NCBI RefSeq assembly: GCF_000422925.1
Contig: NZ_AUGZ01000008.1
Location: forward strand, 62,001 to 126,000
DNA from: Paludibacterium yongneupense DSM 18731
GTDB taxonomy: Bacteria > Pseudomonadota > Gammaproteobacteria > Burkholderiales > Chromobacteriaceae
Length of the DNA stretch: 64,000 bases
Reading direction: 5' to 3'
The translations under genes were made by a program, and so were the position numbers. Positions 25,788-35,809 of this stretch are shown here, piece by piece (position 1 is the first letter of the stretch; the number at the start of each line of letters is the position of its first letter). The notes beneath the pieces are model-generated. The model did no database searches and was not told the origin of the DNA. It was given only the letters and a program-made list of their open reading frames with translations.

Positions 25788-26396
25788 ATGAAATTACTTC
25801 ATATCGATTCCAGCATTCTGGGCGACAACTCGGTATCGCGCCAGCTCTCCGCCAGCGTGGTTGCCGCCGTGGCCGCCCGCCATCCCGGCCTGACGATCAT
25901 CCACCGCGATCTGGGACGCGATCCCATCGCGCACCTCTCGGCCGAGATCCTCGGCGCCGCCTTCACGCCCGAGCAGGATTGGAACGAAACCCAGCGTCGC
26001 GAGCGCGAGCTGACCGATACGCTGATCGACGAGTTCCTGGACAGCGACGTGGTCGTGATCGGCGCACCGATGTACAATTTTTCCATCCCGTCGCAGTTGA
26101 AAAGCTGGATCGACCGCATTGCGGCGGCCGGTCGCACTTTCCGCTATACCGAGTCCGGTCCGGTCGGGCTGGCTGGCGAAAAGAAAGTGGTGGTGCTGTC
26201 ATCCCGCGGCGGCGTCTATTCGACGCAGCAGGGGCAGTTGATGGATTTCCAGGAAGATTATTTGCGTGCAGTGATGGGATTTGTCGGCATCGCTGCTGTC
26301 GAAGTGGTTCGCGCCGAATCCGTGAGCAAGGGCGATGAGGCGCGTGCCGACGCGATCGCCGGCGCGCAAGCGGCGATAGAGGCGCTGGCGCTGTAA
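25788..26396 (+). CDS. azoR: FMN-dependent NADH-azoreductase AzoR
   Basis: 202-aa flavodoxin-fold quinone/azo reductase (acpD family). Motifs are KLLHIDSSILGDNSVSRQLS (FMN phosphate), APMYNFSIPSQLKSWIDRI and SSRGGVYS. It reduces quinones and azo compounds by two electrons using NADH and protects against thiol and quinone stress. The second ATG (25788) is chosen because AAGGA stands 7 bases before it, against only 1 base before the ATG at 25782. It is divergent from a LysR regulator. Confidence 0.92.
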   Translation: MKLLHIDSSILGDNSVSRQLSASVVAAVAARHPGLTIIHRDLGRDPIAHLSAEILGAAFTPEQDWNETQRRERELTDTLIDEFLDSDVVVIGAPMYNFSIPSQLKSWIDRIAAAGRTFRYTESGPVGLAGEKKVVVLSSRGGVYSTQQGQLMDFQEDYLRAVMGFVGIAAVEVVRAESVSKGDEARADAIAGAQAAIEALAL

Positions 26397-26422
26397 GGTC
26401 GCGCCGGGACGAGGGAGGGGCG

Positions 26423-26785
26423 ATGGACTTCATGGAGCGACTTGGCGAGGCCCGCCTGAACGAGGCTGTCGAGCAGGGGGCGTTCGATCATCTGCCCGGA
26501 GCGGGGGCGCCGCTTGAAATCGACGACTATGCGATGATCCCGCCCGACGAGCGCATGGCCTATCATATTCTCAAGAATGCGGGTCTGCTGCCGCCGGCGC
26601 TGGAGGCGCGCCGCGAGGCGGTGGCGTTGGCCGGCCGCCTGCTGGAGGCCGATGCGGACGACGCCGACAGCGCGGCTGCGCTCAAGCGACTGCAATTGCT
26701 GAACGTGCGGCTGGCCGAAGCCGGCCTGCCGACTCTCGCGCTCGACGGCGTTTATGGTGCGCGCGTGCTCGAGCGTTTCAAATAG
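26423..26785 (+). CDS. DUF1992 (DnaJ-homologue subfamily C28 conserved domain) protein
   Basis: 120-aa cytosolic protein of the DUF1992 family. Conserved elements visible are ERLGEARLNEAVEQGAFDHLPGAGAPLEIDD, IPPDERMAYHILKNAGLLPP, and a C-terminal helical part. No J domain is present, as usual for bacterial members. The function is unknown. GGAGGGGCG lies just before the ATG. It follows azoR by 26 bp and may be co-transcribed. Confidence 0.85.
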   Translation: MDFMERLGEARLNEAVEQGAFDHLPGAGAPLEIDDYAMIPPDERMAYHILKNAGLLPPALEARREAVALAGRLLEADADDADSAAALKRLQLLNVRLAEAGLPTLALDGVYGARVLERFK

Positions 26786-26793
26786 CCTCCGCT

Positions 26794-28649
<1,856 letters not shown>

Positions 28650-28734
28650 TATCCCGCTTTGCGCCGCGCGATTCCGTCGTCAAACTGTCGTCTAATTGTG
28701 ACGGTTTATGACGATTGTCGCGTGAATGTTGCCG

Positions 28735-30090
28735 CTATGGCTTGGCGGCGCGCGGTGCGAAGCGGAAGCCGAAGCGGGCGCCCCCGAGAGGCGAGGTTTC
28801 CACCCAGGCCTCGCCGCCGTGGTGGGCGGCGATCAGGCGGACAAAGGAGAGGCCGAGGCCATAGCCGCCGGTATTGCGGTCGCGGCTGTTGTCCAGCCGG
28901 TGAAACGGTTCGAAAATGCGGTCGTACTCTTCCACCGGCACGCCGCGGCCGTCATCGTCGACGAAGATTTCGAATCCGGCGGCCTGGCATTGCGCGGTCA
29001 CGTCGATACGGGTCTGGGCATATTTGACCGCGTTGAGCAGCAGATTGCGCACGGCGATATACATCAAGCGGCGGTCGAAGGCGACGTTGCGGCATGAGCA
29101 GCACAGTCGCAGCGTCATGCCCGGCGGCATCAGCGGGCGCACCCGCTCGGCGAGTTCTTCCAGCCAGGGCGCGACGTCGGTGTCTTCCAGCTCCGGCACC
29201 ACGTCACCGCGGTTCAGGCGGGCATAGCCGAGGCTGGCGTTGACCAGCTCGTCAAGCTCCAGCATGTCTTCTTCCATCCCGCGGCGGTAGTGCTGCCTGT
29301 CCTCCTCGGTTTCCGCTTCGTCCAGCATGGTCAGGCCGAAACGCAGTCGGGCGATCGGGGTCCGCAGTTCGTGGGCAACGGCGTGTCCTATGGCCTGATG
29401 CCCCTTCATTTGCTGCCATACGCGATCGGCCATGCTGTTGAGGCCGTGCGACAGCGGCTGCAGCAGCCAGCTGCGCGCCTGCGGCGCACGGGCATCGAAG
29501 TCGCCATCGGCCAGGCGTGCGGCCGTCTGCCGTATGGCGACCAGATCATTCCAGAGCGGTCGCAAGGCGAGAAAGACCAGGATGCCGAAGCCGAGTCCGG
29601 TCAAGGTCCACCATAGAATCTGGGCGTGATTCTCGTCGGTGAGCATCGAGTCGGAATTCGGGTCCAGGCTCAGCGGACCGAGCACCAGCACGCGCTGGCT
29701 GGAGGCGACGCGCGCATAAATGAGAAGATTGTCGATATCGAGCGCGTAGTCGCCGTTCATGACCTGATGACGCTGCTCCGGGCTCAACTGCGTCAGAGTG
29801 GGGAGGGCCAGCAGGCGGACCGGGAAGGAGAAATGACTTCCCAGACGGTGGATCTCGTCGTCCCAGCGCGCGGGAGGATGGCGTGCAAGATCCTCCAGCA
29901 CCAGCAGGACGGTCCCGCGCATGAAATTGCGGCCGTTGGCCTCGTCCACGCTGTTGTAGAGTTTGTCGATGACGATGCCCACGCCGGTGATCAACAGCAC
30001 CAGCGACAGCAGCGCCACCAGGTAATAGCGGAAGAACAGCGTGGTCAGTGTCGGTTTCTGAAACAGGGCCAGGGGATGCCAGGGGCGCAT
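28735..30090 (-). CDS. rstB: Two-component sensor kinase, RstB-like
   Basis: 451-aa inner-membrane histidine kinase. Membrane segments lie at about 19-41 and 159-178 with a 115-residue periplasmic domain. HAMP follows (LAIRQTAARLADGDFDARAP region), then HisKA with His240 in HAVAHELRTPIARL, and HATPase with NLLLNAVKYA, DDDGRGVP and GYGLGLSF. The pairing with the RstA-like regulator (3-bp gap, same strand) and the short QMKGHQAIGHAVAHELRTP linker match RstB. In enterobacteria RstAB responds to low Mg2+ and acid; the signal here is unknown. Confidence 0.87.
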   Translation of the reverse strand: MRPWHPLALFQKPTLTTLFFRYYLVALLSLVLLITGVGIVIDKLYNSVDEANGRNFMRGTVLLVLEDLARHPPARWDDEIHRLGSHFSFPVRLLALPTLTQLSPEQRHQVMNGDYALDIDNLLIYARVASSQRVLVLGPLSLDPNSDSMLTDENHAQILWWTLTGLGFGILVFLALRPLWNDLVAIRQTAARLADGDFDARAPQARSWLLQPLSHGLNSMADRVWQQMKGHQAIGHAVAHELRTPIARLRFGLTMLDEAETEEDRQHYRRGMEEDMLELDELVNASLGYARLNRGDVVPELEDTDVAPWLEELAERVRPLMPPGMTLRLCCSCRNVAFDRRLMYIAVRNLLLNAVKYAQTRIDVTAQCQAAGFEIFVDDDGRGVPVEEYDRIFEPFHRLDNSRDRNTGGYGLGLSFVRLIAAHHGGEAWVETSPLGGARFGFRFAPRAAKP

Positions 30091-30093
30091 GGT

Positions 30094-30789
30094 TTACTCC
30101 CAATCGCTGCGCGAGAACAGATACCCTTTGCCGCGCACGGTCTTGACGCGTTTCGGCGCTTCGGGGTCATCCTGCAGTTTCTTGCGCAGGCGCGAGATGC
30201 GTGCGTCTATCGAGCGGTCGCAACCGTCGAAACCGATGCCGCGCAGATTTTCCATGATCTCGTCGCGCGACAGAATGGAGCCGGCGTGGCTGGCCAACAG
30301 CCACAGCAGATCGAATTCGGCGGTCGTCAATTCCAGCGCGCTCGAGGCAAGTTGTGCTTCGCGCGTCGTCTGGCTGATGGAGAAGGTGCCGAAGGTCAGC
30401 GTGCCCGGCGTGCCTTCGTCTTCGCCCTGGCCGCGGCGCAGCAGGGCGCGGATGCGGGCCAGCAGGCGTCGCGGCTCGACCGGTTTGGCCAGAAAATCAT
30501 CGGCGCCCAGTTCAAGGCCGAGGATTTCGTCGACATCCTCGTCACGGGCGGTCACGATCAGAATGCGGCCGCCATAGCGTGCCCGGACATCGCGGCACAC
30601 CTCGAAACCTTCCTTGCCCGGCAGCATCACATCCAGAATCACCAGATCGGGGCGCAGGCTGAGTATGGCCTCTTCGGCGGTATCGCCGCGCATGTGCAGG
30701 CTGACTTCGTAGCCTTGCTTGCGCAGGTAGGCGATGACGAGATCGGCGAGGCGCTTGTCGTCTTCGACCAGCAGGATATGTTCCGGCAT
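30094..30789 (-). CDS. rstA: Response regulator, RstA-like (OmpR family)
   Basis: 231-aa regulator. The receiver domain spans residues 1-115 with phospho-Asp53 in LVILDVMLPG and the conserved Lys in DDFLAKPVEPRRLLARIRALLRR. The winged-helix output domain spans about 130-228, with LTTAEFDLLWLLASHAG, SRDEIMENLRGIGFDGCDRSIDARISRLRKKL and VRGKGYLF. The sequence around GFDGCDRSID is typical of RstA. The ATG at 30789 is preferred over a GTG three codons earlier. It heads the rstA-rstB operon. Confidence 0.9.
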   Translation of the reverse strand: MPEHILLVEDDKRLADLVIAYLRKQGYEVSLHMRGDTAEEAILSLRPDLVILDVMLPGKEGFEVCRDVRARYGGRILIVTARDEDVDEILGLELGADDFLAKPVEPRRLLARIRALLRRGQGEDEGTPGTLTFGTFSISQTTREAQLASSALELTTAEFDLLWLLASHAGSILSRDEIMENLRGIGFDGCDRSIDARISRLRKKLQDDPEAPKRVKTVRGKGYLFSRSDWE

Positions 30790-30953
30790 CGTTCGCACGT
30801 CAGAATGGATTGCCGGGAATCATATCATCGCCCGCGGCCCGCCGCTTGGTGGTAGCCGCCCCGCCCCGGGCCGCGGCGTGCGCGCACCGGTAGCGGGTCA
30901 GGGCGGGAAACGCGCAGTATACTGTTGCCCTCTTGTATGAGGAGGCCGGCACG

Positions 30954-31691
30954 ATGCGGTTCCAGCTGATTTTCGCTGTCGCGGCGCTGGCGTGGTCTGC
31001 GGCGGCCACGGCCCGGACCGTGACGCTCGATCACGGCGGATTCAAACTCGAATACGACTGTGACAGGCGGACGGCCGTGCGTTTCGAATACCGCGCCGGC
31101 GCCGACCATGGGGCCGTGCCGCGCCCGAGCCGCTTTACGGCGGACCCGGACCTGCCGGCCGGGTGCGGCCGGCAATATGCGACCACGTCGTATGCGCGTG
31201 TGGCCAGCGGATGGGACAGGGGGCATCTGGTCCCGGCAAACCATATGGATCATGATGTCGGGCTGATCCGGCGCACCCACTACATGAGCAATATCGTGCC
31301 GCAGAATGCGAACTTCAATCGCGGCCTGTGGGCGCGGACCGAGGCACTGATCGAATGCTACCGCGATCTGTCGCCGGTGACGGTCTATGGAGGCGTGGTC
31401 TTCAGCGATCCCGGCAACGATCATTTTCTGGCCAGCCACGGCCTCCCGACGCCCGATTTCTTCTGGAAAACGCTGATCACCGCCGACCCGGCGACCGGTG
31501 CGGTGAAGACCATCAGCTGGTATCTGCCGAATACAGGCGAGGCCGGTCCGCTCGACCGCCATCTGGTCAGCATCGCCGAACTGGAGGAACGCCTGGGGAC
31601 GCAGCGGGTGGCGATCGATGCCGCAGCGGCGGTGAAGGCATACAAGCCCGCCGTCTCCTGGGCCAGGCCGGCGGGCTGTCGCAGCGCTTGA
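30954..31691 (+). CDS. Secreted DNA/RNA non-specific endonuclease
   Basis: 245-aa exported nuclease of the NucA/EndoG (beta-beta-alpha metal) family. Signal peptide: MRFQLIFAVAALAWSAAATA. The active site DRGHLVPANH is at residues 88-97 (catalytic His91), and the Mg-ligand Asn is in MSNIVPQNANFNRGLW. It probably degrades extracellular nucleic acids for nutrients or to loosen biofilm DNA. The start at 30954 is set by GAGGAGG 8 bases upstream; an ATG at 30933 lies before that ribosome site. It is a single gene followed by a hairpin. Confidence 0.92.
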   Translation: MRFQLIFAVAALAWSAAATARTVTLDHGGFKLEYDCDRRTAVRFEYRAGADHGAVPRPSRFTADPDLPAGCGRQYATTSYARVASGWDRGHLVPANHMDHDVGLIRRTHYMSNIVPQNANFNRGLWARTEALIECYRDLSPVTVYGGVVFSDPGNDHFLASHGLPTPDFFWKTLITADPATGAVKTISWYLPNTGEAGPLDRHLVSIAELEERLGTQRVAIDAAAAVKAYKPAVSWARPAGCRSA

Positions 31692-31697
31692 TCCAGC

Positions 31698-31720
31698 GGT
31701 CCCGGTGCGGCGGGACCTTC
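31698..31720 (+). terminator. Putative terminator after the nuclease gene
   Basis: Stem GGTCCCG (31698-31704) / CGGGACC (31711-31717) with a 6-base loop followed by TTCT. The T tract is short, so efficiency is doubtful. It also ends at the stop of the convergent yeiH gene. Confidence 0.5.
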
Positions 31721-32727
31721 TAGCCGAGCCAGCGGCCGAGCCCGTAGTTGATCAGCGCGCCGCCCAGCACCAGCCAGCAGAAGGCAAACCCTGCCAGCAG
31801 CAGCGGGCGGGTTCCTGCACGGCGAATGGCTGCGATTTCGGTGCCCAGTCCCAGCGCCGCCATCGCCATGGCGAGAGCCAGGTTGTCGAGCGTCAGCAGG
31901 GCGCCGCGCCATGAGGCCGGCAGCGGCAGGGCGCCGTTGACCGTCGCGAGCAGCAGGAAACCGAGCGCGAACCAGGGAATCGTGATTTTCCGGCCCCCGA
32001 CCGCGCCGCTGCGCCGTCCCATCCACCATGACAGTCCTACCAGAAACGGTGCCAGCATCATCACGCGTATCATCTTCGCAATCACCGCGACATCGGTGGC
32101 GGCCGCATTGACGCCACGGCCGGCGACGACGACCTGGGCGACTTCATGGATGGTCGAGCCCGCGTATTGCCCGAACTGGCGCGCATCGAACAGCGATTGC
32201 AGCGGGTAGAGCAGCGGGTAGAGGAACATCGACAGGGTGCCGAACACCACCACGGTGGCCACGGCGACCGCCACTTTTTCCGCGCCGCCGCGTGCGACCG
32301 GCTCGGTGGCCAGAACCGCCGCCGCACCGCAGATGGAGCTGCCCGCGCCGATCAGGATGGCGCTGGCCGCATCCAGCCGCAGCCAGCGGGTGCCGACCCA
32401 GCAGCACAGGGCAAAAGTGCTGCCGAGCGTCACGGCATCGATCAGGATGCCGCTCGCGCCGACGGAGGCGATGTCGTGCAGCGACAGCCGCAAGCCATAC
32501 AGAATGATCCCCAGGCGCAGCAACCTCTGTTTGGAAAATTGCACGCCGTCGCGGCAGCGCACGCGCGGCCAGCCGATATTGCCGAGTACCATGCCGCCGA
32601 CGATGGCCAGTGTCAGCGCAGACACGCCGTAATGGGCGAACCAGGGAAGCGTGGCGAGTCCTGCGGCGCCCAGCGCCAGCACGAGGGTCAGTGCGAGGCC
32701 GGGGAGCAAATTCATCATTTTTTGCAT
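31720..32727 (-). CDS. yeiH: YeiH-family (UPF0324) membrane protein, putative sulfonate/sulfate exporter
   Basis: 335-aa inner-membrane protein with about ten hydrophobic segments. It belongs to the YeiH/PSE family, with signatures GIILYGLRLSLHDIASVG, GAGSSICGAAAVLA, QFGQYAGSTIHEVAQVVVAG and KMIRVMMLAPFLV. Transport of sulfate or sulfite-related anions has been proposed for the family. It is divergent from a YeiE-like LysR regulator, the same pairing as in E. coli. The start at 32727 has no clear Shine-Dalgarno. Confidence 0.9.
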   Translation of the reverse strand: MQKMMNLLPGLALTLVLALGAAGLATLPWFAHYGVSALTLAIVGGMVLGNIGWPRVRCRDGVQFSKQRLLRLGIILYGLRLSLHDIASVGASGILIDAVTLGSTFALCCWVGTRWLRLDAASAILIGAGSSICGAAAVLATEPVARGGAEKVAVAVATVVVFGTLSMFLYPLLYPLQSLFDARQFGQYAGSTIHEVAQVVVAGRGVNAAATDVAVIAKMIRVMMLAPFLVGLSWWMGRRSGAVGGRKITIPWFALGFLLLATVNGALPLPASWRGALLTLDNLALAMAMAALGLGTEIAAIRRAGTRPLLLAGFAFCWLVLGGALINYGLGRWLG

Positions 32728-32830
32728 AAATAAAGCGCCATAAGTTATATCAACCTTGCCGCTACTCTATGCAGTGCCTGATAATGAGTAAAACGAATTA
32801 AATCGATCTTAATCATTAAAAAAACCGATT
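32728..32830. promoter_or_regulatory. Shared AT-rich yeiH/yeiE control region
   Basis: 103 bp of AT-rich DNA between divergent starts, with TTAA-rich blocks (TTAAATCGATCTTAATCATTAA near 32798-32819) that suit LysR-type binding. No exact dyad could be fixed. Confidence 0.5.
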
Positions 32831-33718
32831 ATGACTCTGCGATTCAGCTTGCGTGAACTCGCCGTGTTCACGGCGATTGCCGATGCCGGTGGTGTGACGC
32901 GCGCGGCCGATACCCTGTCGATGACCCAGTCGGCGGCGAGTCAGGCCCTGGCCGTGCTGGAGCAGGCATTGGAGACGACCTTGTTCGACCGTGCCGGCCG
33001 TCGCCTGCTGCTCAACGAGCAGGGGCGTCTGCTGCTGCCGCGCGCGCATGCCCTGCTGGAGCAGGCCGCGGATATCCAGTCGCTGTTCGACGGCGTGGCG
33101 GCCAGCTTGCGGCTGGGAGCCAGTACCACGATCGCCAACTATTTGCTGCCCGAATGCATGGCGCGCTTTGCCGGGCGTCATCCCGGCGCCCGCGTCGAGC
33201 TGGAGGTCGGCAATACCCGCGACATTGTCGCCGCCGTGGCGGCGTTTCGCGTCGATATCGGTTTCATCGAAGGGCCGTGCCACCAGCCCGGACTGCAGCT
33301 GAGCCCGTGGCGCGACGATGCGCTAGTGATTTTCGCGGGCCGCGGTCATCCCCTATCCTGTCGGCCGGCGAGCCTGGCCGAACTGGCGGCGGCAGCCTGG
33401 ATTCTGCGCGAAGTCGGTTCCGGCACGCGCGAGGTCGTCGAGCAGGGCCTGTTGCCGTGGCTGGGCAGTCTGAATCTGACGATGGAACTGGGAAACTCCG
33501 AAGCGATCAAACGTTCGGTGGCGGCCGGTCTGGGAGTCAGTTGCCTGTCGCGCAGCGTGGTGGCCGAATTGCTGGCGAGCGGGGAATTGTGCGAACTCGA
33601 TGTGGTCGGGCTGCCGCCGTTGCGCCGCACGCTCTATCGCGTGATGCGGGGCGAGAAGGCGCTCACGCGCAGCTTGCGCGCATTTCTGGACGAAACACGC
33701 CCGCAGTACGGCGCCTGA
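32831..33718 (+). CDS. yeiE: LysR-family regulator, YeiE-like
   Basis: 295-aa LysR-type regulator, helix-turn-helix at residues about 5-62 (ELAVFTAIADAGGVTRAADTLSMTQSAASQALAVLEQALE). The effector domain includes LRLGASTTIANYLLPECMARF and ILREVGSGTREVVEQGL, both characteristic of the YeiE/CysB-like branch. It probably activates the divergent yeiH in response to a sulfur-containing anion such as sulfite (family knowledge, not shown here). Confidence 0.88.
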   Translation: MTLRFSLRELAVFTAIADAGGVTRAADTLSMTQSAASQALAVLEQALETTLFDRAGRRLLLNEQGRLLLPRAHALLEQAADIQSLFDGVAASLRLGASTTIANYLLPECMARFAGRHPGARVELEVGNTRDIVAAVAAFRVDIGFIEGPCHQPGLQLSPWRDDALVIFAGRGHPLSCRPASLAELAAAAWILREVGSGTREVVEQGLLPWLGSLNLTMELGNSEAIKRSVAAGLGVSCLSRSVVAELLASGELCELDVVGLPPLRRTLYRVMRGEKALTRSLRAFLDETRPQYGA

Positions 33719-33748
33719 GCGGCGCGCTCCTGCGGGCGGCGGCGCGGG

Positions 33749-34687
33749 CTACAGCCAGAAGTCGCTGCGCGCGCGGTGCGCGGCGAGCAGGCGCTGAAAG
33801 ACCCCGGGGTCCTTGATGAAGGTCATCTCGCCTTCTTGCGGCCGGTGGAAGTCGAGCAGGCGCGAGGTCCAGAAGCGCAGCGCGCCGGCGCGCAGCATGG
33901 TCGGCCAGGCCTGGCGTTCGGCATCGGTCAGCGGGCGCACCGATTGGTAGCCGGCGAGAAAGGCCCGCGCGAGCGCAGCGTCTATCTCGCCGTCCGCCTG
34001 GCGCGCCCAGTCGTTGACCGCGATCGCCACGTCGTACAGCAGCACGTCGTTGCAGGCGTAGTAGAAGTCGATGAAACCGGCTATGGCGTCGCCGCGCAGC
34101 AGGACATTGTCGCGGAACAGGTCGGCGTGGATCACGCCGACCGGCAGGTGCGCGAAGCGGTGTTGCTCCTGATGGCGGACTTCCTCGCGCAACATGGCGG
34201 CATCGGCCGGATCGAGCAGCGGATATAGCTCGCCGGCAGTCTGGCTCCACCAGGCCGGGCCGCGCGGGTTGGCCATGCGCAGCGGGAACGTCGCGCCGGC
34301 GCGATGCATCTGCGCGAGCATTTCACCGACCGCCCGGCATTGCGTCACGGTGGGCTCGGCCACGTCGCGACCGTCGAGGCAGGTAACCAGGCAGGCGGGC
34401 CGCTCCGCCAGCAGCGATGCGAACTGATCGTTCTGGTCGGCCAGCGGCGCCGGGCAGGCGACGCCATGCCGCGCCAGGTGGCTCATCAATTGCAAATAGA
34501 AGGGCAGCTCTTCCAGGCGCAGGGTTTCGAACAAGGTCAGCACATAGCGGCCATGCGTGGTGGTGACGAAGTAATTGGTATTGGTGATGCCCGCGGCAAT
34601 GCCTTCCAGCCCGGTCAGTTGGCCAAGCTGGTAGCGTTGCAGCCAGGCGGCAAGCATGTCGTCGTTGACGACGGTGTAAACCGACAT
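33749..34687 (-). CDS. thrB: Homoserine kinase, choline-kinase-like type (ThrB2)
   Basis: 312-aa kinase of the APH/choline-kinase fold that phosphorylates homoserine in threonine synthesis. Motifs are GITNTNYFVTTTHGRYVLTLFE (nucleotide region), GVIHADLFRDNVLL (catalytic loop, Brenner motif with Asp in HADLFRDN) and GFIDFYYACNDVLLYDVAIAVNDW (metal-binding Asp). This non-GHMP form is typical of beta- and some gammaproteobacteria. It lies downstream of the DUF2782 gene on the same strand with a 10-bp gap. Confidence 0.92.
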   Translation of the reverse strand: MSVYTVVNDDMLAAWLQRYQLGQLTGLEGIAAGITNTNYFVTTTHGRYVLTLFETLRLEELPFYLQLMSHLARHGVACPAPLADQNDQFASLLAERPACLVTCLDGRDVAEPTVTQCRAVGEMLAQMHRAGATFPLRMANPRGPAWWSQTAGELYPLLDPADAAMLREEVRHQEQHRFAHLPVGVIHADLFRDNVLLRGDAIAGFIDFYYACNDVLLYDVAIAVNDWARQADGEIDAALARAFLAGYQSVRPLTDAERQAWPTMLRAGALRFWTSRLLDFHRPQEGEMTFIKDPGVFQRLLAAHRARSDFWL

Positions 34688-34697
34688 GAATCCCCCG

Positions 34698-35048
34698 TCA
34701 GAAGCGCAGCAATACCCAGCGCGGTGTGATCAGACGCTGCTGGGACGAGGCCGGTTTCAACTGGCCGCTGCCGTCGTCGTCGATCAGGTAGTAGGGCAGG
34801 CCGACGCTGGGCGTGACCTTGACCATATACAGCTTGCCGTTGAGGCGGTATTCCTCGATCTTGGCATCCTTGCGCTCGATGATGCGCACTTCCGGTTCGG
34901 CCTGGGCGCCGCTTTGAGCGGAGACGGTCGGCGGCGGCGGAACCTCGGCGCGAGTGGCGGACGAATCCTTGATCACGGGCGGCGGGATGTCGGCGGCCGC
35001 CAGGGCCGGCAAAGTCACGAGAGCTAGCAGGGCTATGGCGCGACGCAT
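34698..35048 (-). CDS. DUF2782 periplasmic protein
   Basis: 116-aa exported protein with a signal peptide (MRRAIALLALVTLPALAAA). It has a Pro/Ser-rich linker and a DUF2782 domain: VRIIERKDAKIEEYRLNGKLYMVKVTPSVGLPYYLIDDDG. The function is unknown. The family is small and occurs beside thrB and polA in beta/gammaproteobacteria, which matches the neighbours here. GAGGAGA precedes the ATG. Confidence 0.85.
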   Translation of the reverse strand: MRRAIALLALVTLPALAAADIPPPVIKDSSATRAEVPPPPTVSAQSGAQAEPEVRIIERKDAKIEEYRLNGKLYMVKVTPSVGLPYYLIDDDGSGQLKPASSQQRLITPRWVLLRF

Positions 35049-35067
35049 GGTATTCTCCTCGGGCGGT

Positions 35068-35796
35068 TCACAGATTGAGCAATTGCTCGCGTTCGGCAGG
35101 CAAAGCTTCGAAGCCGCGGGTTTCGTAGTGCTTGAATATGGTTTCTACGATTTGCTGCGGTTCGTCAATGATACGCAGCAAATCGAGGTCGCCGGGATTG
35201 ATCATTTTTTCTGCAACCAGCCGGTCGCGGACCCAGTCGACCAGACCTTGCCAGAAAGAGCGTCCGCACAGGATGATGGGGATGCGCCGACTCTTACCGG
35301 TCTGCACGAGGGTCAGTGCCTCGAACATTTCGTCCAGGGTGCCGAAGCCGCCCGGCATGACCACATAGGCGATCGCGTGCTGAACGAACATCACCTTGCG
35401 CGAGAAAAAGTGGTTGAATCGGAGACTGAGGTCCTGATATTCGTTGGGTTTCTGCTCGTGGGGCAGTACGATGTTCAGCCCGACCGAAGGGCTCTTGCCA
35501 TAAAAAGCCCCTTTGTTTGCCGCCTCCATGATGCCGGGACCGCCGCCCGACAGGACGGAAAAGCCGGCATCCGATAACAGGCGGGCAACTTCTTCCGTCA
35601 GCTTATAATAGGGGTGGTCGCGCGCGGTACGCGCGCTGCCGAAGATGCTGACGGCAGGTGTGATGGTCTGCAGTTCTTCGGCAGATTCGACAAATTCGGA
35701 TAAAATTTTCAGCACATGCCACGCTTCGCGCGAACGGAAGCGCTGCATCATCGCGTAACGGTCACTCGTCTGCGGCAATTTATCGGACAAGCTCAT
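35068..35796 (-). CDS. LOG-family protein (TIGR00730, putative nucleoside-monophosphate phosphoribohydrolase)
   Basis: 242-aa Rossmann-like protein with the family motifs SGGGPGIMEAANKGA (residues about 83-97) and PGGFGTLDEMFEALTLVQTGK (about 148-168), the phosphoribohydrolase active site. Characterised LOG enzymes cleave N6-modified AMP to cytokinin base and ribose phosphate or act as AMP/pyrimidine nucleosidases (PpnN). This 242-aa form is of the longer proteobacterial group. Its start codon is 13 bp from that of divergent polA, so each promoter must overlap the other gene's 5' end. Confidence 0.9.
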   Translation of the reverse strand: MSLSDKLPQTSDRYAMMQRFRSREAWHVLKILSEFVESAEELQTITPAVSIFGSARTARDHPYYKLTEEVARLLSDAGFSVLSGGGPGIMEAANKGAFYGKSPSVGLNIVLPHEQKPNEYQDLSLRFNHFFSRKVMFVQHAIAYVVMPGGFGTLDEMFEALTLVQTGKSRRIPIILCGRSFWQGLVDWVRDRLVAEKMINPGDLDLLRIIDEPQQIVETIFKHYETRGFEALPAEREQLLNL

Positions 35797-35809
35797 ATTC
35801 TCTGCCTAT

